From Adiantum capillus-veneris (taxonomy: Eukaryota; Streptophyta; Polypodiopsida; Polypodiales; Pteridaceae), in assembly GCA_014529385.2 (NCBI GenBank), contig CM043950.1:152634445-152698444 (forward strand): a DNA stretch of 64,000 nt, read 5' to 3'. Position 1 is the stretch's first letter. Each line of letters begins with the position of its first letter. Positions 44,002 to 56,394 of the stretch are shown piece by piece. A program made the position numbers and the translations under genes. The notes beneath the pieces are model-generated. The model saw only the letters and a program-made list of their open reading frames with translations. It had not been told where the DNA came from and searched no databases.

Positions 44002-45160
44002 TGGTAACAAGGAACGGATCAGTATGTTTTACAAAACTTGAAGATTTGAAGAGATATGAGAGGCAATATATGCATAATGTACAAATAGGCATGAAAAAGA
44101 GTGGGTTGCTAGAGCCTACTGAAAATGTTTTGGGTTTTTGTGAACAAGTTTCTTTTGTAGATATTATGGGTGAGCTTGATGCTATAATGGGGTCTAGTTT
44201 GCATCTTGAAAATGAAGTTGTGGAAGTTTGCTCTATGGAAATGTATCAAGTAATAGAAGCCTTTAAAGAAAACCAAACAGTTTGTCCAAAAGTCCATGTT
44301 GAAACTAAATACAAGAGTGTAGCAAAGAATGTGAAACCAGTAGCTTCACCCTTACCACCTAACAACAGGGAAAATATTGAGCAGGCTTCTTTACAACCAA
44401 GTTTGAGGAATCCTAAAAATATTGGGCATACCTTCACAAAGGAGGCTTTTCAAGAGTTGCAGATTGGTCGCGAGGAGTTTCTAACATAGGAGGAGACAAA
44501 GTGCTTCAAATAAATTCTTTCAAAGCATGGTAAGGCTTTTGCATTTGATCCACATGAGATAGGATATGTTGATCCTTCTATTGTAGCTCCTATGGTAATT
44601 TTCACAATACCTCATGTGCCTTGGAATTTGCGGCCTATTTCGATTTCAAAGGCTCATTTGCCAAAGTTAGTAGAGCTACTGAATGAGAAAATCAAAATGG
44701 GAATCTTGGAGCCTTCTTGTGCTCCATACTCAAACAGGTGGTTCAAAGTTCCAAAGAAGAATGGTTCTCTACGCTTCATCCAAGATATGCAACCAGTAAA
44801 TAAGGTGACAATTAGAAATGTAGGTACAGGTCCAATTGTGGATGAGTTTGGAGAGGCATTTGTAGGGAGGGCAATCTACTCAATGGGAGATCTCTACTCA
44901 GGGTATGATCAATTTCAGCTTGCAATCTAAAGCAGAGACTTGACAACCATGAGGACACCTTTGGGTTTGGTAATATGTGTACCTTGCCACAGGGAGCAAC
45001 CAACTCGGTTGCACGTATGATGAATGGGATGAATAAGGTCTTACGTGACTTTATTCCTCAAATCACAATGCCTTTCATTGATGATTTTCCTATCGAAGGA
45101 TATGAAGAAAGTGAAAAAGATGAAGCTTTGGATCTCAAGGGATGTCGCGCAGGTTTGTGG
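44001..45160 (+). pseudogene. Gypsy reverse transcriptase, broken
   Basis: The frame 44592-44930 reads VPWNLRPISISKAHLPKLVE, SNRWFKVPKKNGSLRFIQDM and YSMGDLYSGYDQFQLAI, the palm with its first Asp. A TAA then replaces a codon. After a one-base shift near 44975 the frame reads CTLPQGATNSVARMMNGMNK and FIDDFPIEG, with the paired catalytic Asp at 45080-45085. Another shift near 45140 leads into the connection domain. The upstream frame at 44001-44489 is a gypsy linker region (NIGHTFTKEAFQELQIG). Reverse transcription is the family function. This copy is inactive because of the stop and shifts. Confidence 0.88.
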
Positions 45161-45975
45161 TAGATCACATAAATGATTGTGATAAAAATTTTTCTAGGTT
45201 GGTAGAAATCAATCTTACATTGTCAAGGAAAAAGTCTATGTTTGGTGTCAATGAAGTGCTCATTGTGGGGAACATGCACGGGCCATATGGTAGGAAACCT
45301 TGTCCAGCAAAGGTAGATGCCATCCAAAGAATGAAAGAAACATGCACTAGCATCACTAAGGTTACAAGGTTTCTGGGAGCATGTGTATTCTATGTTATTT
45401 GGATTCCACATTATGCACATGTAGCTGATCCTCTTTATCAGCTGCTTAGAAAGAATCAAAAGTTTAAATGGACAGAAGTACATGTAAAATCCATGAAAAA
45501 GCTAAAGGAGTTTCTCCAATCAGCAACAACTTTGAGAAAGGTAGACTATGAGTGTCAAAGGCCAATAATTGTGATAGTAGACACCAGTCCTACAGGGATT
45601 GGATGGGCAATAGGGCAAGATGGCAAAGAAGGACACAGGTATGTGGTAAGATTTGGAGAAAAGGTACTAAGTGCTCGCCAAAGAAACTATCCACAGATAA
45701 AGAGAGAGTTATGGGGTATGGTTACAGCCTTGAAAAGTGGGAAAGAGTACCTAATTGGTGCATGTGTGGTTGTAGAATATACCACTTCTTGGGATGATTA
45801 CAAGCTGCTCAATGCCATACATTGTTATGTTGCGGTGGATTTCCTACATTAAGTCCTTAAATCCCGAGTTTAAGCACATTGTAGGTAAAGACAATACAGT
45901 GGTAGATATGTTATCAAGGTCAAGGTATGAAGATGAGTCACAAATGATTGACAAGGGAGATGATGTAGGCAGAAA
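45142..45975 (+). pseudogene. Gypsy connection and RNase H domains
   Basis: The frame 45142-45852 covers VDHINDCDKNFSRLVEINLT, GPYGRKPCPAKVDAIQRMKE, TKVTRFLGACVFYVIWIPHY and the RNase H start IVIVDTSPTGIGWAIGQD, with NYPQIKRELWGMV holding the catalytic Glu. Near 45790 a one-base shift moves the coding sense to LRWISYIKSLNPEFKHIVGK and VDMLSRSRYED. The expected third Asp (in a VxTD motif) is altered to VVEYTTS. Degradation of RNA in the RNA:DNA hybrid is the known role. Inactive here. Confidence 0.85.
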
Positions 45976-46902
45976 GTTCTATTCTATCTCTCATGTCAAA
46001 GGTAACAATGTCTGCATGACTAATCTACTTGAATCATTCTTGAAAGAGCTTTATGAAGGTGATTGGCTTCTTATTGGAAGCTATTTGAGTACTCTAGCAA
46101 AACGGAATGATTGGTCTGAACAAGAATTTGGGAGGATACGCAGGAAAGCATATGGGTCCTTTTTGAGGAATGGTTATTTGTGGAAGCATCCTAAACAAAA
46201 GGGTGCTACACTACAACGGGTTATATGTAAAAAAGAGACTCAAGTAAAGCTCATGCAAGAGTTTCATGAGAGTCTATGGGATGAACACAAGGGTGTGTGG
46301 GCAACCTTCTCCAAGTTGAAAGAAAAATAATGGTGGAAGGGTATGTATAAAGAAAAATACTAGTGGAAGGGTATGTATAAAGATGTATCTCAATTTGTAG
46401 AGTTATGTGTAACTTGTCAAATGTATTCAAATGTCCAACATCGTGATGCATTGTACCCTACATATTCACTAGCCATGCACTATAAATGGGTTGTGGATCT
46501 AGTCACAATGCCTCTAGGACTCTGGTAGATGAGATACTTCGTTCTTGCACGAGAGGACCTGAGTAACCAGGTTGAAGGAAGAGCATTAAGAGATAAAACC
46601 ACAGAAGCTGTGTGCAAATTCCTTCTTGATGAGGTGATTTGCCGTTATGGTTGTGTGGGAAAGATCACTGCAGATAGAGGTGAGTTGGATGCTGAGGAAG
46701 CAAGGGAGCTCTTTACCAGATTAGGAATCAAGCTTTCTCTTACCACAGCTTACAACCCTGAAGGCAATGGAAAGAGTGAAAGAGGGCATCCTCCTATCAT
46801 CAAAGCTTTGGCTAAGGCTTGCGAAGGAAGAGTTGGTGAATGGCCAAAATTGTTACCATATGCTTTATGGGCTGATCGTACAACACATAGCTCAGTAACT
46901 AG
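45976..46902 (+). pseudogene. Gypsy integrase, N-terminal and core, interrupted by a 721-bp element
   Basis: The zinc-binding HHCC is visible as H in EFHES, H in DEHKG and CVTC at about 46255-46425. The core has D in VVDLVTMP (about 46492), D in ITADRGELD (about 46670) and E in NGKSERGH (about 46770). A TAG after PLGLW at about 46527 and a 28-bp tandem duplication at 46330-46380 (GTGGAAGGGTATGTATAAA twice) break the frame. The frame then runs into the inserted element at 46903 after HSSVTS and resumes at 47624 with VTSYMPAELMYGQ. Confidence 0.88.
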
Positions 46903-47623
46903 CCCGAGGGATTCACTCTATATACAAAACGGGATGCCACTTGCGAGCGGACAACTTTGATAAAACCCCTATATACGACTCATATTAGGGAATATGACCC
47001 CCCTTTTTACGCTTATACGACAATCAATGTAGAAAACTATCATACCCCTATATTAGATATAAAATTTAGGTTTCACATGATCTAGCTAAGTAAAAATCGT
47101 CAAAGAGCATGCAACATAGTGACTAGCAATGTACTAAGGAATACTTCTGTTGATAACTAGATTTATCCTCAATGTGTCTTAGTTTGACTTTCAAACTATG
47201 TGCCCGTTTAGCCTACACTCTAGCTACTCGTCCCATTTTGACCCATCTAAATTACTAAAAAAAAGATGGTTATAAAGTTGTGTTAGGTTCTCCATGTAAA
47301 TTTGCATCTATACAAACTCTTTATAGCTTTCATCCCTCAACCAATGAACTATATCCATGAAACAAGAAATTGATACAAAGTAATGTAGATATCGACTCAC
47401 AAGTTCGAGGGAAGACTCTTTTGGGAAGCCATGATTTTGAAACACAAAAACTCCCTCTCATTTTCCCCTTTTCTCACTTCTGATACCCCCTCCCTTATTT
47501 TTAAACCTTGAGATAAATTATTGGGGGCATGCCCCTAACTTATACGCTTATGTAACTTGTAAAAGAAAACCCCTCCCCTGCACTTACGTGGTGCGGTAAG
47601 TTTTCCATGGTGAATCCCCCGGG
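46903..47623. mobile_element. 721-bp non-autonomous element, CCCGAGGG/CCCGGGGG ends
   Basis: It begins CCCGAGGGATTCAC and ends GTGAATCCCCCGGG, a 14-bp inverted repeat with one mismatch. The exact 8-bp duplication GTAACTAG lies at 46895-46902 and 47624-47631. Removing the element and one GTAACTAG restores the integrase reading frame. The interior is AT-rich with no coding capacity. Its termini match those of the 240/247-bp elements at 20972 and 57338. Confidence 0.95.
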
Positions 47624-48251
47624 GTAACTAGCTACATGCCTGCGGAGCTAATGTATGGTCAAAAGCCAGTGATGCCAATTGAAGATACAATTTCCACATG
47701 GAATGTACTACCTTGGCAAGAGGGGCTTAGTAGGGAAGGTCTCCTTGCATTGCGCATAAGGCAACTAGAGAGAAGACCTGGAGACATTGAGGCTGCAAAA
47801 GAATGACTCAAAAATGCAAGATTGAAAAACAAGGACTACTTTGATAAGCGACATCGGCTCAGGAGCAAAGCAATTGACAAAGGTGACTGGGTTTTAGTGT
47901 ATGATAGTAGCCTTGATAACCAGCACACAGTCATGCGTAAGTTCTCAAAAAGATGGTTTGGACTGTATGCTATAAAGCATGTGCATGAAAATGCTACTTA
48001 CAGCTTGTCTGAACTAGATGGTATAGAAGTAAAGATTCCCATTGCAGGAAAAAGGATCAAAATGTTTAAGAGAAGAGGTAACAATGATCCAGAAAATGTT
48101 GACGAGAAGGAAGAGAAAAACACATGTGAAGATGAATCTTTGGAATCATCCAGTGAAGAAGAAAGCAAGGAAGATGTACAAGAGGATTGATCTTACAACA
48201 AAGAGAAAATGTGCCACACACGAAAGGATGTCCAGGCTTAGAGGGGGTGGA
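47624..48251 (+). pseudogene. Gypsy integrase C-terminal region and purine tract
   Basis: The sequence reads VTSYMPAELMYGQKPVMPIE, then after a TGA near 47803 continues NKDYFDKRHRLRSKAIDKGD, WVLVYDSSL, KFSKRWFGLYAIKHV and ends Glu-rich at 48190. This is the GPY-like C-terminal domain of a gypsy integrase. GAGGGGGTGGA at 48241-48251, directly before the 3' LTR, is the likely polypurine tract. Confidence 0.8.
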
Positions 48252-49020
48252 TGTCGTGCTATGACACGTACATAGTGGGAACGCATGCTACAAGATCCAT
48301 CTTGTAACTTTTTAGATACATAATTATATTTCCTATAATGTACATATGAATATGTAAGTATAACAATAAGCTTTTTATCTCATTCTATTATTTACCTCAA
48401 GGGTAACGTATTCTTACTTTACCATCAAAAAGTACTATGGGAAAAGCGTCAATAGCTTCGCCTCTTTAACTTGGGACAAAAAGCATTGATTATTTCTTTC
48501 TACCATCTCATTATTATCTCACACCCTATCTAGATCCGATATCTAGGGTAATTTCCAATCTATATATATTCTATGTATTTTTTATATTTTTCTTATATTT
48601 CTTTTTAAATAGCTACTAGGAGGGAATCAAATCTTAGTGGGAAACTCTCTCCAAATAAAAATGGCTTGGGAGGGAAACTCTCTTCTCTTCTCTTCCCTTC
48701 TCTTCTCTCATATCTACATTTTTCACATACTAGAGTTATCCTAGATGAATAATCCACATGATGATAATTTCTATCGCTTTCATTCTATACGATCTATTAG
48801 AATTAACGTATGGATTAGCCGTAAAATACACTTTCAACAACGTATGGTGTTTTTCTTTGGTCCAGAAAGGCTCAATGAAATACTTCTATCACCGGATCCC
48901 ATTATACTACCTCTCATAGACTATAACTTTTCTTTTGATGTAAGTGTAGTTATCTTTCTATGAACCAAGAGGATCTGTACACACAATTAATCCCAATCAC
49001 TAGACAAAACATATATATTA

Positions 49021-49270
49021 CACTACAAGAGGTTGTGTGCTCTTGTGACGCTGTTAGCGACGGAAATACACTGGGTTTTTATAACCCCCGGCGTCGCTAA
49101 CAGCGTCGCTACGAGAGCGTTGCTATAAGCGTCGCTATAGGCGTCGCTATATGCGTCGCTATATAGCGACGCCTATAGCGACGCTCTCACAGAAGAGTAT
49201 AGCGACGCATATAGCGACGCTCTAGAGCCATAAATAGCGACGCTTATAGCGACGCCTGAGAGAATATTTT
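49021..49270. repeat. B3 left terminus and subterminal palindrome array
   Basis: About a dozen GCGTCGCTATA-type units occur in direct and inverted order, including the perfect 20-bp palindrome GCGTCGCTATATAGCGACGC at 49153-49172. The opposite end has a similar array at 56521-56665. Confidence 0.88.
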
Positions 49271-49620
49271 TTTGGTGGCAGGGCATTGAATGCCCTACCA
49301 CCCATCAACCATATTGTACTTGATTCAGTTTTTAAAAAAAGTGCAAAAGTAGATAATAGACCCAAAATAGTCACCCACAAGACGCATTGTTTACAAAATT
49401 GACAATTGTACACATCATAGGCAAACTGAATTGATTAGCAAATGTAATAATGACAATTGTACAACATCATAGGCATAAAGAATTGATTGGCAAAAGGAAT
49501 TGCGGTGACAAATGTAATAATATACATGGTTCAAAAAGACGTATAAAATCCGTCTCATGATACATAAGCTACGAGAAACCCTAAACTAATGCTATCTAGC
49601 TACGGCTAAACTGACGTCGT

Positions 49621-50933
49621 TTAATCAGACGTCTCATCGCGTCCAAGAGGCGTATCTGTCGGATTCTGCAAAAAAAGACAATAAGACAGTTTTCAGTAAA
49701 TATAAACATATAACGACATTTATAAAACAATACAAAAAATAAAAAAGAGTAAACCCTAATACTAACCATGCCGCCGCGAGAACTGAGAATGTCCATCAGG
49801 GCGTTTAAGCCCTTCCTGCCTGCGTACTCGCGCTCGTACGGTGTGGGATCACGTCCTGTCATCGACCACTGTCAAAACATACAAAGATTTCATTATGTTA
49901 GAACTAAAAAACTCATAAACCCTAAACTATCGAACATGAATAAAGAGCAATGTGAAAAGACTTACAAAATCGGCCTCAAATGATGCCCATCCACCGCTCC
50001 CCAAGTGGTGCGAGCTCCCTGCCTCTACTCGCGCTCTGGCTGCATCCTTTTGTTGCTTCCACTTGTCAGGGATTCTCGCGCGCTGCTTTCTTCGCATTCT
50101 TCCAATCTTCTTTGGCCAGCCAATCTGGCCTATTCCACCCATTCTTGATTGCTTTTTGCACTTCGGAACGCTTGTGTTTGCAGTATTCGCGCATTCGAAT
50201 CTTCATCAGGTCTTCATTGAAGCGCTGATCCCGTGTTGGAACGGGAAACTCATCATGAAGTATGCTGATGACTCTGTTTTTTAAATCACTTGGTACTTCA
50301 CTCCATTTGTTTAGTATATAGTGTCTAAACAGCTGAGAGCAAAGACCACGCATGCGCGAGATCACCTTCTTGCCGTCATCATCCATGATGATGCCGCCGC
50401 TGATGTCGACGGAGTAAGGCAAGCCCTCTGGCCGGTGACGCGTGAACCTGGGTGTCCCGGCAGGGGTCTCTAGCGGCGTGTCGATGGGGGTACGGACGTC
50501 AGGTGTCTCCACCGGCGTCTGGGCCGAAGCGAGGAGTGTCGAGTGGGGTGGCTCCTGGCGGAGTAGGTAGAGGTGTGTAGCTTCTAGGAACAGTCAGCCG
50601 TGCAAAACCTGGCGTAGATGGCGATGCTGTGGCTGGTGTGGGGGCGGGCAAAGAAGGGGAGGGTAAAGAGCCTCGTCGAACACGAGGCGGTGTGGAGGCA
50701 TCGGTGGCGGAATCCCCACAACAACCGCCACCGCCACCACTAGAGCGCCGGTGTCTAGACGAGTGTGACGCTCGTCTCGTCGACGCCGAAGCTTCGGAGC
50801 GCGCCGAATGCTCCGAAAGAGAGGGAGATGCGGATGGTGTAGGAACGCGCGATGATGCGCCAGAGCGATGACGCTCCACGTACCACTGTCTCTGCTGCGG
50901 TGACAAAGAAGAAAGAAACTCCTCATCATCCAT
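49621..50933 (-). pseudogene. TNPA-like (Transposase_24) gene of B3, two frameshifts
   Basis: The gene has the same three exons as in B2. It starts MDDEEFLSSLSPQQRQWYVE at 50933 and ends in TAA at 49621-49623. A 2-base deletion near 50524 (GGGCCGAAG against GGGCCCCGAAG in B2) and a 1-base insertion near 50070 (TTGTCAGGGATT against TTGTCGGGATT) break the frame. Between them the conserved region is unbroken (GIIMDDDGKKVISRMRGL, HYILNKWSEVPSDLKNRV, WNRPDWLAKEDWKN). Exon 2 keeps MTGRDPTPYEREYAGRKG. The damage looks recent because the rest is almost identical to B2. Confidence 0.88.
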
Positions 50934-51205
50934 ACCTGCATTAAACACACGAATATTTAAACTTAATATTGAATGAATAGAGTAGACAATGACGCAAAGA
51001 CCATTAAATACAATGACGTAATGACGCATATAAATACAATGACGCAATGAATCGAGTGATAAAAGAGGCAAGTCGAAAACTCAGAATTTTCAATCAAAAG
51101 ATGTGAGCGCGAGTAGAAAAGAGCGTTATACACCATGGAAGCTACTTAGAGAGCCAGAGCTTTTACAGCACGGAGCAAAATTGTTCAAATACAATATTTG
51201 TGGCT

Positions 51206-54200
51206 TTAAGAGATCTCTCTCTCATCCTCGCATAACTCAGCATAACTTCCTATATCTATATAGAGCTCTCCGTTTAAACACATATCCTCTGTTTCATTTT
51301 GTAGCTCCTCTGCATGCACCCCATATAGAGTAGTAGCATCTTGATGCTCGTCTGGCACCACCGCAGCGGCTTCTGATTGAGCATCTTCTCTGATCTCCTC
51401 CATTGATGTCGTTGTGATTGGCACATGGTAGCCTTCATACGTCCTTGCACTACGAGGGGCTACCTCTATGACGTACCACCAGTTTGATGTAGACTTTGTA
51501 GGATGAAATACTACCTGCCAGAGCCACATAACTTACATGAGAGCTTTCAAGCACATAACTTGTAAAAGGGGGATGTTAACTATTTATATACTTACTTGTT
51601 CACAATGCTCGGGTAGTACGAAAGTGTCTCTTAGGTCAGTCCATTTCTTAGTAGAATCCACCTCAAGAAAACCAGACTCTCCTCTACGCACAGTAGCGTT
51701 TCGACCCTCCATGATTATCTTGAACCATTGCACGTCGAACAAGTCGACAAAAAATCCTCTGTAATCGATCCTCAAAATCTCTTGCAGCGTGCCGAAGTAA
51801 GTGAGTTCCGCCACCACGGGATCTGCATCAGAGGAACGTCGTCGACTAGACTGTTCAAATTTTGCCATGATTCCACAATCTTGAGTAAAACGCTTTTTGT
51901 CGATTCGTTCCACCCTAAAATGTCGACCTTTACACCATGCTGCTGTGTATGACTTATACTACAACGAACAAAGATTATGAGTGGCCGTTCAAACGTTTAT
52001 AAATAAAGTCACTTGCTAGTCGTACATTGCAAACTTACCTTGGTCGCGCAACCCCGAGAGTACTCCCACTCTTCTTCAGTCACTTCGTCACCGCATTGTT
52101 GTGCGCTTTTCAATTGGTTGTGCAACCATCTTAAGCTCATGAAGGTTGGTAGGCTCTCCAGAACCGCTGGATAGTGCATCGGTGGTCGTCTTCCCCGTCT
52201 CCACTCGATTCGTGCCCTTTGTCGCTCTTGCTTTGCATCCTCATATTGTGAAATCCACTTTTGCATCACTGGATTGTGAAGCATGCAAAATCGGTTGATT
52301 TTAGCCTCTAGATCTTCCGTCATCTTCTTCTCAACACCGAGATTGCACATGACAATCCCAGATATGCGCTCATCATCTATGGTTCGCCATAGCGTGTCCC
52401 GGGATTTATCAAATCCGTCTAGCCACTCTCCAATGTACACTAGGGACTCTGATACCAACCAACCTTCTGCCATGCTACCCTCCGGACGTGCCTTTTGACG
52501 CACATATCCCTTAAGCGTTTTCATGAAACGCTCTAAGAAGAACATCCATCTGGAATGAACTGTGCCAGCTATTTCCACCTCATCAACTATGTGAACAAGA
52601 AGATGCACCTGAATGGTTAGCATTGTAGTAGGAAAATGTTTCTCAAACATGCACACAAGCTCCGCAGCATTTAGTTTGGCGAATGGTATGGAGTCTACGT
52701 CGATCTCCTTTTGTGAGATCCATTGCACCAGCTTTGCAAGTTTGTAGATTGTGTTACGGATGTCGAGAGACAAACATCCCTCAATGGCAACCGGTAAAAT
52801 AAACTGTAAAGTATGTGCAGCAATGATATTAAAGTCCACATTTTATGCAATGATATTAAAGTCCACTATGAACGTACCTGACACATTTTATGCCAATCGT
52901 GTGACTTCAAACCGGTAAGCTTTCCTTCTTTAGTAAAACACGTTCGGAGCGAGTGCATTACGCCAGTGGGGGTCCGCAAAGATCGAATGGCCTCTTTTAC
53001 TTTGCGTTCTTGGGCTCCTGTGAAAATCCATGGTGCTTTAGGAAGTTTTATCGATCCATCAGACGCTGTTTGCGGCCAATATTGCTCCATACGATCCACA
53101 TTTCTAAGGTCAACTCTGGCTCCCAAAGTATCTTTCTTGCCGGTCAAATGGTCCCATAGTAGATTACCCACATTCTTGAATATGTGCATTGGATCGAGCA
53201 AGTGATTGATCACGAGTCGGGGCCAGTATGGTAACTCGTACCATAGAGATAGTCTCTTCATCCCTGGAGGCAATCCGTCATCGCACATCTCCTTCTGCTC
53301 TAACCATGCTTGTGCAGACATCCTTGGTGGCTCTCTTCCCAAAAAGCCGTCGCGTAACACATGATTCTCGGAAGATACGCTTGATGACCTTCGTAGATTT
53401 GCTTCTTCAGTGAGGGTGCCCTACGTGCATTCAGTCTAGGTCCACATGTGACACATGCTCTGTATCCGCTTGTTTGAAGCCCTGCATGTATACACATGAT
53501 AATAGATCAACTATGGGAAAAACAAGATTTACAGTGTCTGAGTGAGGAGTGTCAATAGATCACCTGAGCATTCTGTTAGCCCGGGATAGTCATGCATGGT
53601 CCACATTAGAATACCTCTGATCAAAGCATTCCGTCGTCCTGTGTGTCGGCTCATATCCACCACCTCTATGCCAATCCACAATTGTTGTAGCTCTTCCAAT
53701 AGTGGACGAAGATACACATCCATATTCCCCACTTTATATCGCCCTGGCACAATCAAGCTTAGCCATAGGTGCCCCTTCTTCGTAGTCAACCACGGGGGAA
53801 TGTTGTAGTTGACGATGACAACGGGCCATACACTGTAAGATGTTGATCTTTGACCAAATGGATTTACGCCATCCATAGCCAGGCCTAAGCGCAAATTTCG
53901 AGCTTCCCTGGCAAAATCCGACCATGTTCCATCTATATGTTTCCAGGCTGCGCAATCTGCAGGAATTCGTAGCACACCATCCGAAGATTTATTCTCCTCA
54001 TGCCATGATGCTAGGGCGGCCATGGACTTACATTCGAAGAAATGCTTGATGCGAGGAAGCAAAGGAAAATGTCGCAAAACCTTTTGTGGAATTTTTGTCC
54101 CGTGGAGATCTACTCGATATCTTTCGGAATCACATTTCGGACACTTCTCCATGTCTGTGTATTCCCCTCTGAAAAGAATGCAGTCATTAGGACAAGCGTG

Positions 54201-54931
54201 GATAGAATTGTAATCCATCCCCAAGTTTCGCAAAATCTTTCTTGCTTCATCTCGGGAATCTGGCATCACATTGTCAGCTGGTAGATGTGCTCTTTCAGCA
54301 ATCTACACAACATAAAAATATGATACAGTCGTGTAAAAATCTATCAGATCATTATACATTTAGAGTTCTATTAAAGTAAACTAATTGTAATAGATCACCT
54401 GAAAAGCGCTGTGACGCTAGTGTCACTCCATCCAAACTTTGCCTGCATGTTGAGAAGAACCAGGAGTGCTTTCAATCTAGACATACGTGCTCCATTATAC
54501 AATGACGTATCGGCTTCACTTTTCATATCATCATAGATAAGCCTTTCTGAATCCATGATCGTCTCGATCATTTCATCAATCTCGGGCTCAAACATTGCCT
54601 CGTTGGGAATGTGCTCTGCATGATCATCCCCCGAGCTGTCAGAGGCTACATCTTGTGGCCTCACATATGCTGCTTGACCAAAGCGCCTGCGAATACGTCT
54701 ATTGGGTTGCAAGATTGCTGCTTGTTGGCCAGCGTCAGAGTCCGACGAGTTATAATTGGCAACAACTCGATCTATAATAGATGGATCGAACTCGCCAAAT
54801 TCGCGAACGTGCTGCAAAGAAACACGTCTTGTCCGTCGCACAGCATGCTTGCATTGATTACAAGGACATAAGACCCTCGTTGAGAGATAGGTGTTTCGGT
54901 TGGACGGTCCCACATCCTCGTCGCTACTCAT
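51206..54931 (-). pseudogene. TNP2-type CACTA transposase of B3, nearly full length
   Basis: Six exons with GT-AG junctions fit: 54931-54399, 54302-53564, 53481-52878, 52803-52039, 51958-51596, 51514-51206. An unbroken version would have about 1104 residues. Exon 1 holds the Cys-rich transposase-associated block (CPCNQCKHAVRRTRR). Exon 2 is Transposase_21 (CPNDCILFRGEY, CPKCDSERYRV, NLRLGLAMDGVNPFG, WTMHDYPGLTE). Exon 3 has LLDPMHIFKNVGNLLWDHL and GLKSHDWHKMCQ. Exon 4 is DUF4218 (QVHLLVHIVDEVEI, SRWMFFLERFMKTLKGYVR). Exon 5 is DUF4216 and exon 6 ends the protein (NWWYVIEVAPRSARTYEGY). Single-base deletions near 54283 and 53368 shift the frame, so I call it a pseudogene, though it is the best-preserved TNP2 here. 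The family cuts and rejoins element ends in the nucleus. Confidence 0.88.
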
Positions 54932-54993
54932 AATGAGGATAAAAAACTTATAACCTGGACAACAAATTTAATATTCTATTGGCATTCTTCGTC

Positions 54994-55058
<65 letters not shown>

Positions 55059-55429
55059 CTCACATTCTCTAGTCATGTCCAATCCCCGCACACCTCGGTC
55101 TAGAGGTGCACGGAGATCAGAACCACCGGGTTATAATCTCGTCTTTATTGGTCAATACCTATATTTGTGGGTACAAGAAATCTACACACCCACGTCTACA
55201 TGATACTGCATGTAGTGGACAAAATCCCTTTGCCTCTTCTCTAGCTGTAGCACTTCACTTCATCTTAACATCTTTTCACAGTAGATCTTTTCACTGTTCG
55301 TCTAACTCTAAACCCTAAACCGTAAGTAATTCTTGCGTGGACTCGATCTAACGTAAATAAGCGTAAATCTAAATAAACGTAAATCTAACTAAAAATAAAG
55401 CTAAATCTAATTTAACGTAAGTCTAATGA
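54932..55429. other. B3 leader with (CT)n and CTAAATCTAA-type repeats
   Basis: (CT)n at about 54997-55053, the conserved 43-codon plus-strand frame at 55075-55203, and degenerate TAAATCTAACGTAAA repeats at 55340-55425. Non-coding on the transposase strand. Confidence 0.7.
55075..55203 (+). other. 43-codon plus-strand ORF (B3 copy)
   Basis: It starts MSNPRTPRSRGARRSEPPGY and ends IYTPTST with TGA. It has the same length as its counterparts in B2 and B1. Function unknown. Confidence 0.3.
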
Positions 55430-55633
55430 CTAGAGGTTGTTTAGATGGTCATTGTGTCGGGGATGTAGTGACTCTTGTCGCCCTGAAGATCCACCTTCTT
55501 CCCTATCTTCTGAAGACATTTCACCAGTACTTTTGGATCGACGGAGCCCACCATGAGTGAAGGCAGCAATACCCTATATTCCATTGAGGGCTTTCTTCAC
55601 CCGCTTCATGCAGGCATCGCAGTCTATGGAGAC
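55430..55633 (-). pseudogene. Captured HMA/HIPP-type gene fragment (B3 copy)
   Basis: This matches 29817-30009 of B2. It starts VSIDCDACMKRVKKALNGI at 55633 with the CxxC metal-binding motif, then a TAG. The second frame from 55554 (MVGSVDPKVLVKCLQKIGKK and VDLQGDK) ends TAA at 55441-55443. The third part present in B2 is missing here. Shared presence in B2 and B3 and absence from B1 suggests capture in their common ancestor, or loss from B1. Confidence 0.7.
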
Positions 55634-55639
55634 CCGCAT

Positions 55640-56211
55640 CTAATCTAATATAACGTAAATCTAAATCTAGCTTAAATAAACGTAAATCTAGTTAAAAATA
55701 AACCTAAATCTAATTTAATGTAAGTCTACATATAACCTAATCTTTAACGTCTTTTAAGATAGTTTCCTACGACGTTATAACTCTCTTCTTCCTGTGTGTG
55801 TGCGCGTGTGTGGATGTGTGTGCCAATAAAAAGAGATAAATGGTATAACCTTTCTATCACCCATGCCAAGTATGATAGATTGATTATGCCATTTCCCTCT
55901 TGAATAATAGGTCTTCAGTTCAACTCCTCGTCGGCTAGATCTTTAGGTCTTTTAATTTTAATTAGTTTCCTACGACGCTCCCTTAGTTTCTCTTTCTTTC
56001 TCTCTCAATGTGTGTGCGTTTTTTGGATCGTATGCATGTTTTCTTTCTCTTTCTTCTCAATGTGTGCGTTTTTTGTTTATGCATGTTCTCTCTCTCTTTT
56101 CCTCTCTCAATGCGTGCGTTTTTTGTTTATGCATGCTCTCTCTCTCTTTTTCTCTCTCAATGTGTGTGTGCATTCTTTGTTTATGTATGTGTGTGCGTTT
56201 TTGTTTTTGTT

Positions 56212-56249
<38 letters not shown>

Positions 56250-56352
56250 AACACTATGTGTGTGTGTGAGAGAGAGAGAGAGGAGAGAGAAAGAGGGGAA
56301 GGGCACATGAGAATGAGGAGAGGGAAGGAGCATACCTGGCTCTCCTTCCTCT

Positions 56353-56394
<42 letters not shown>

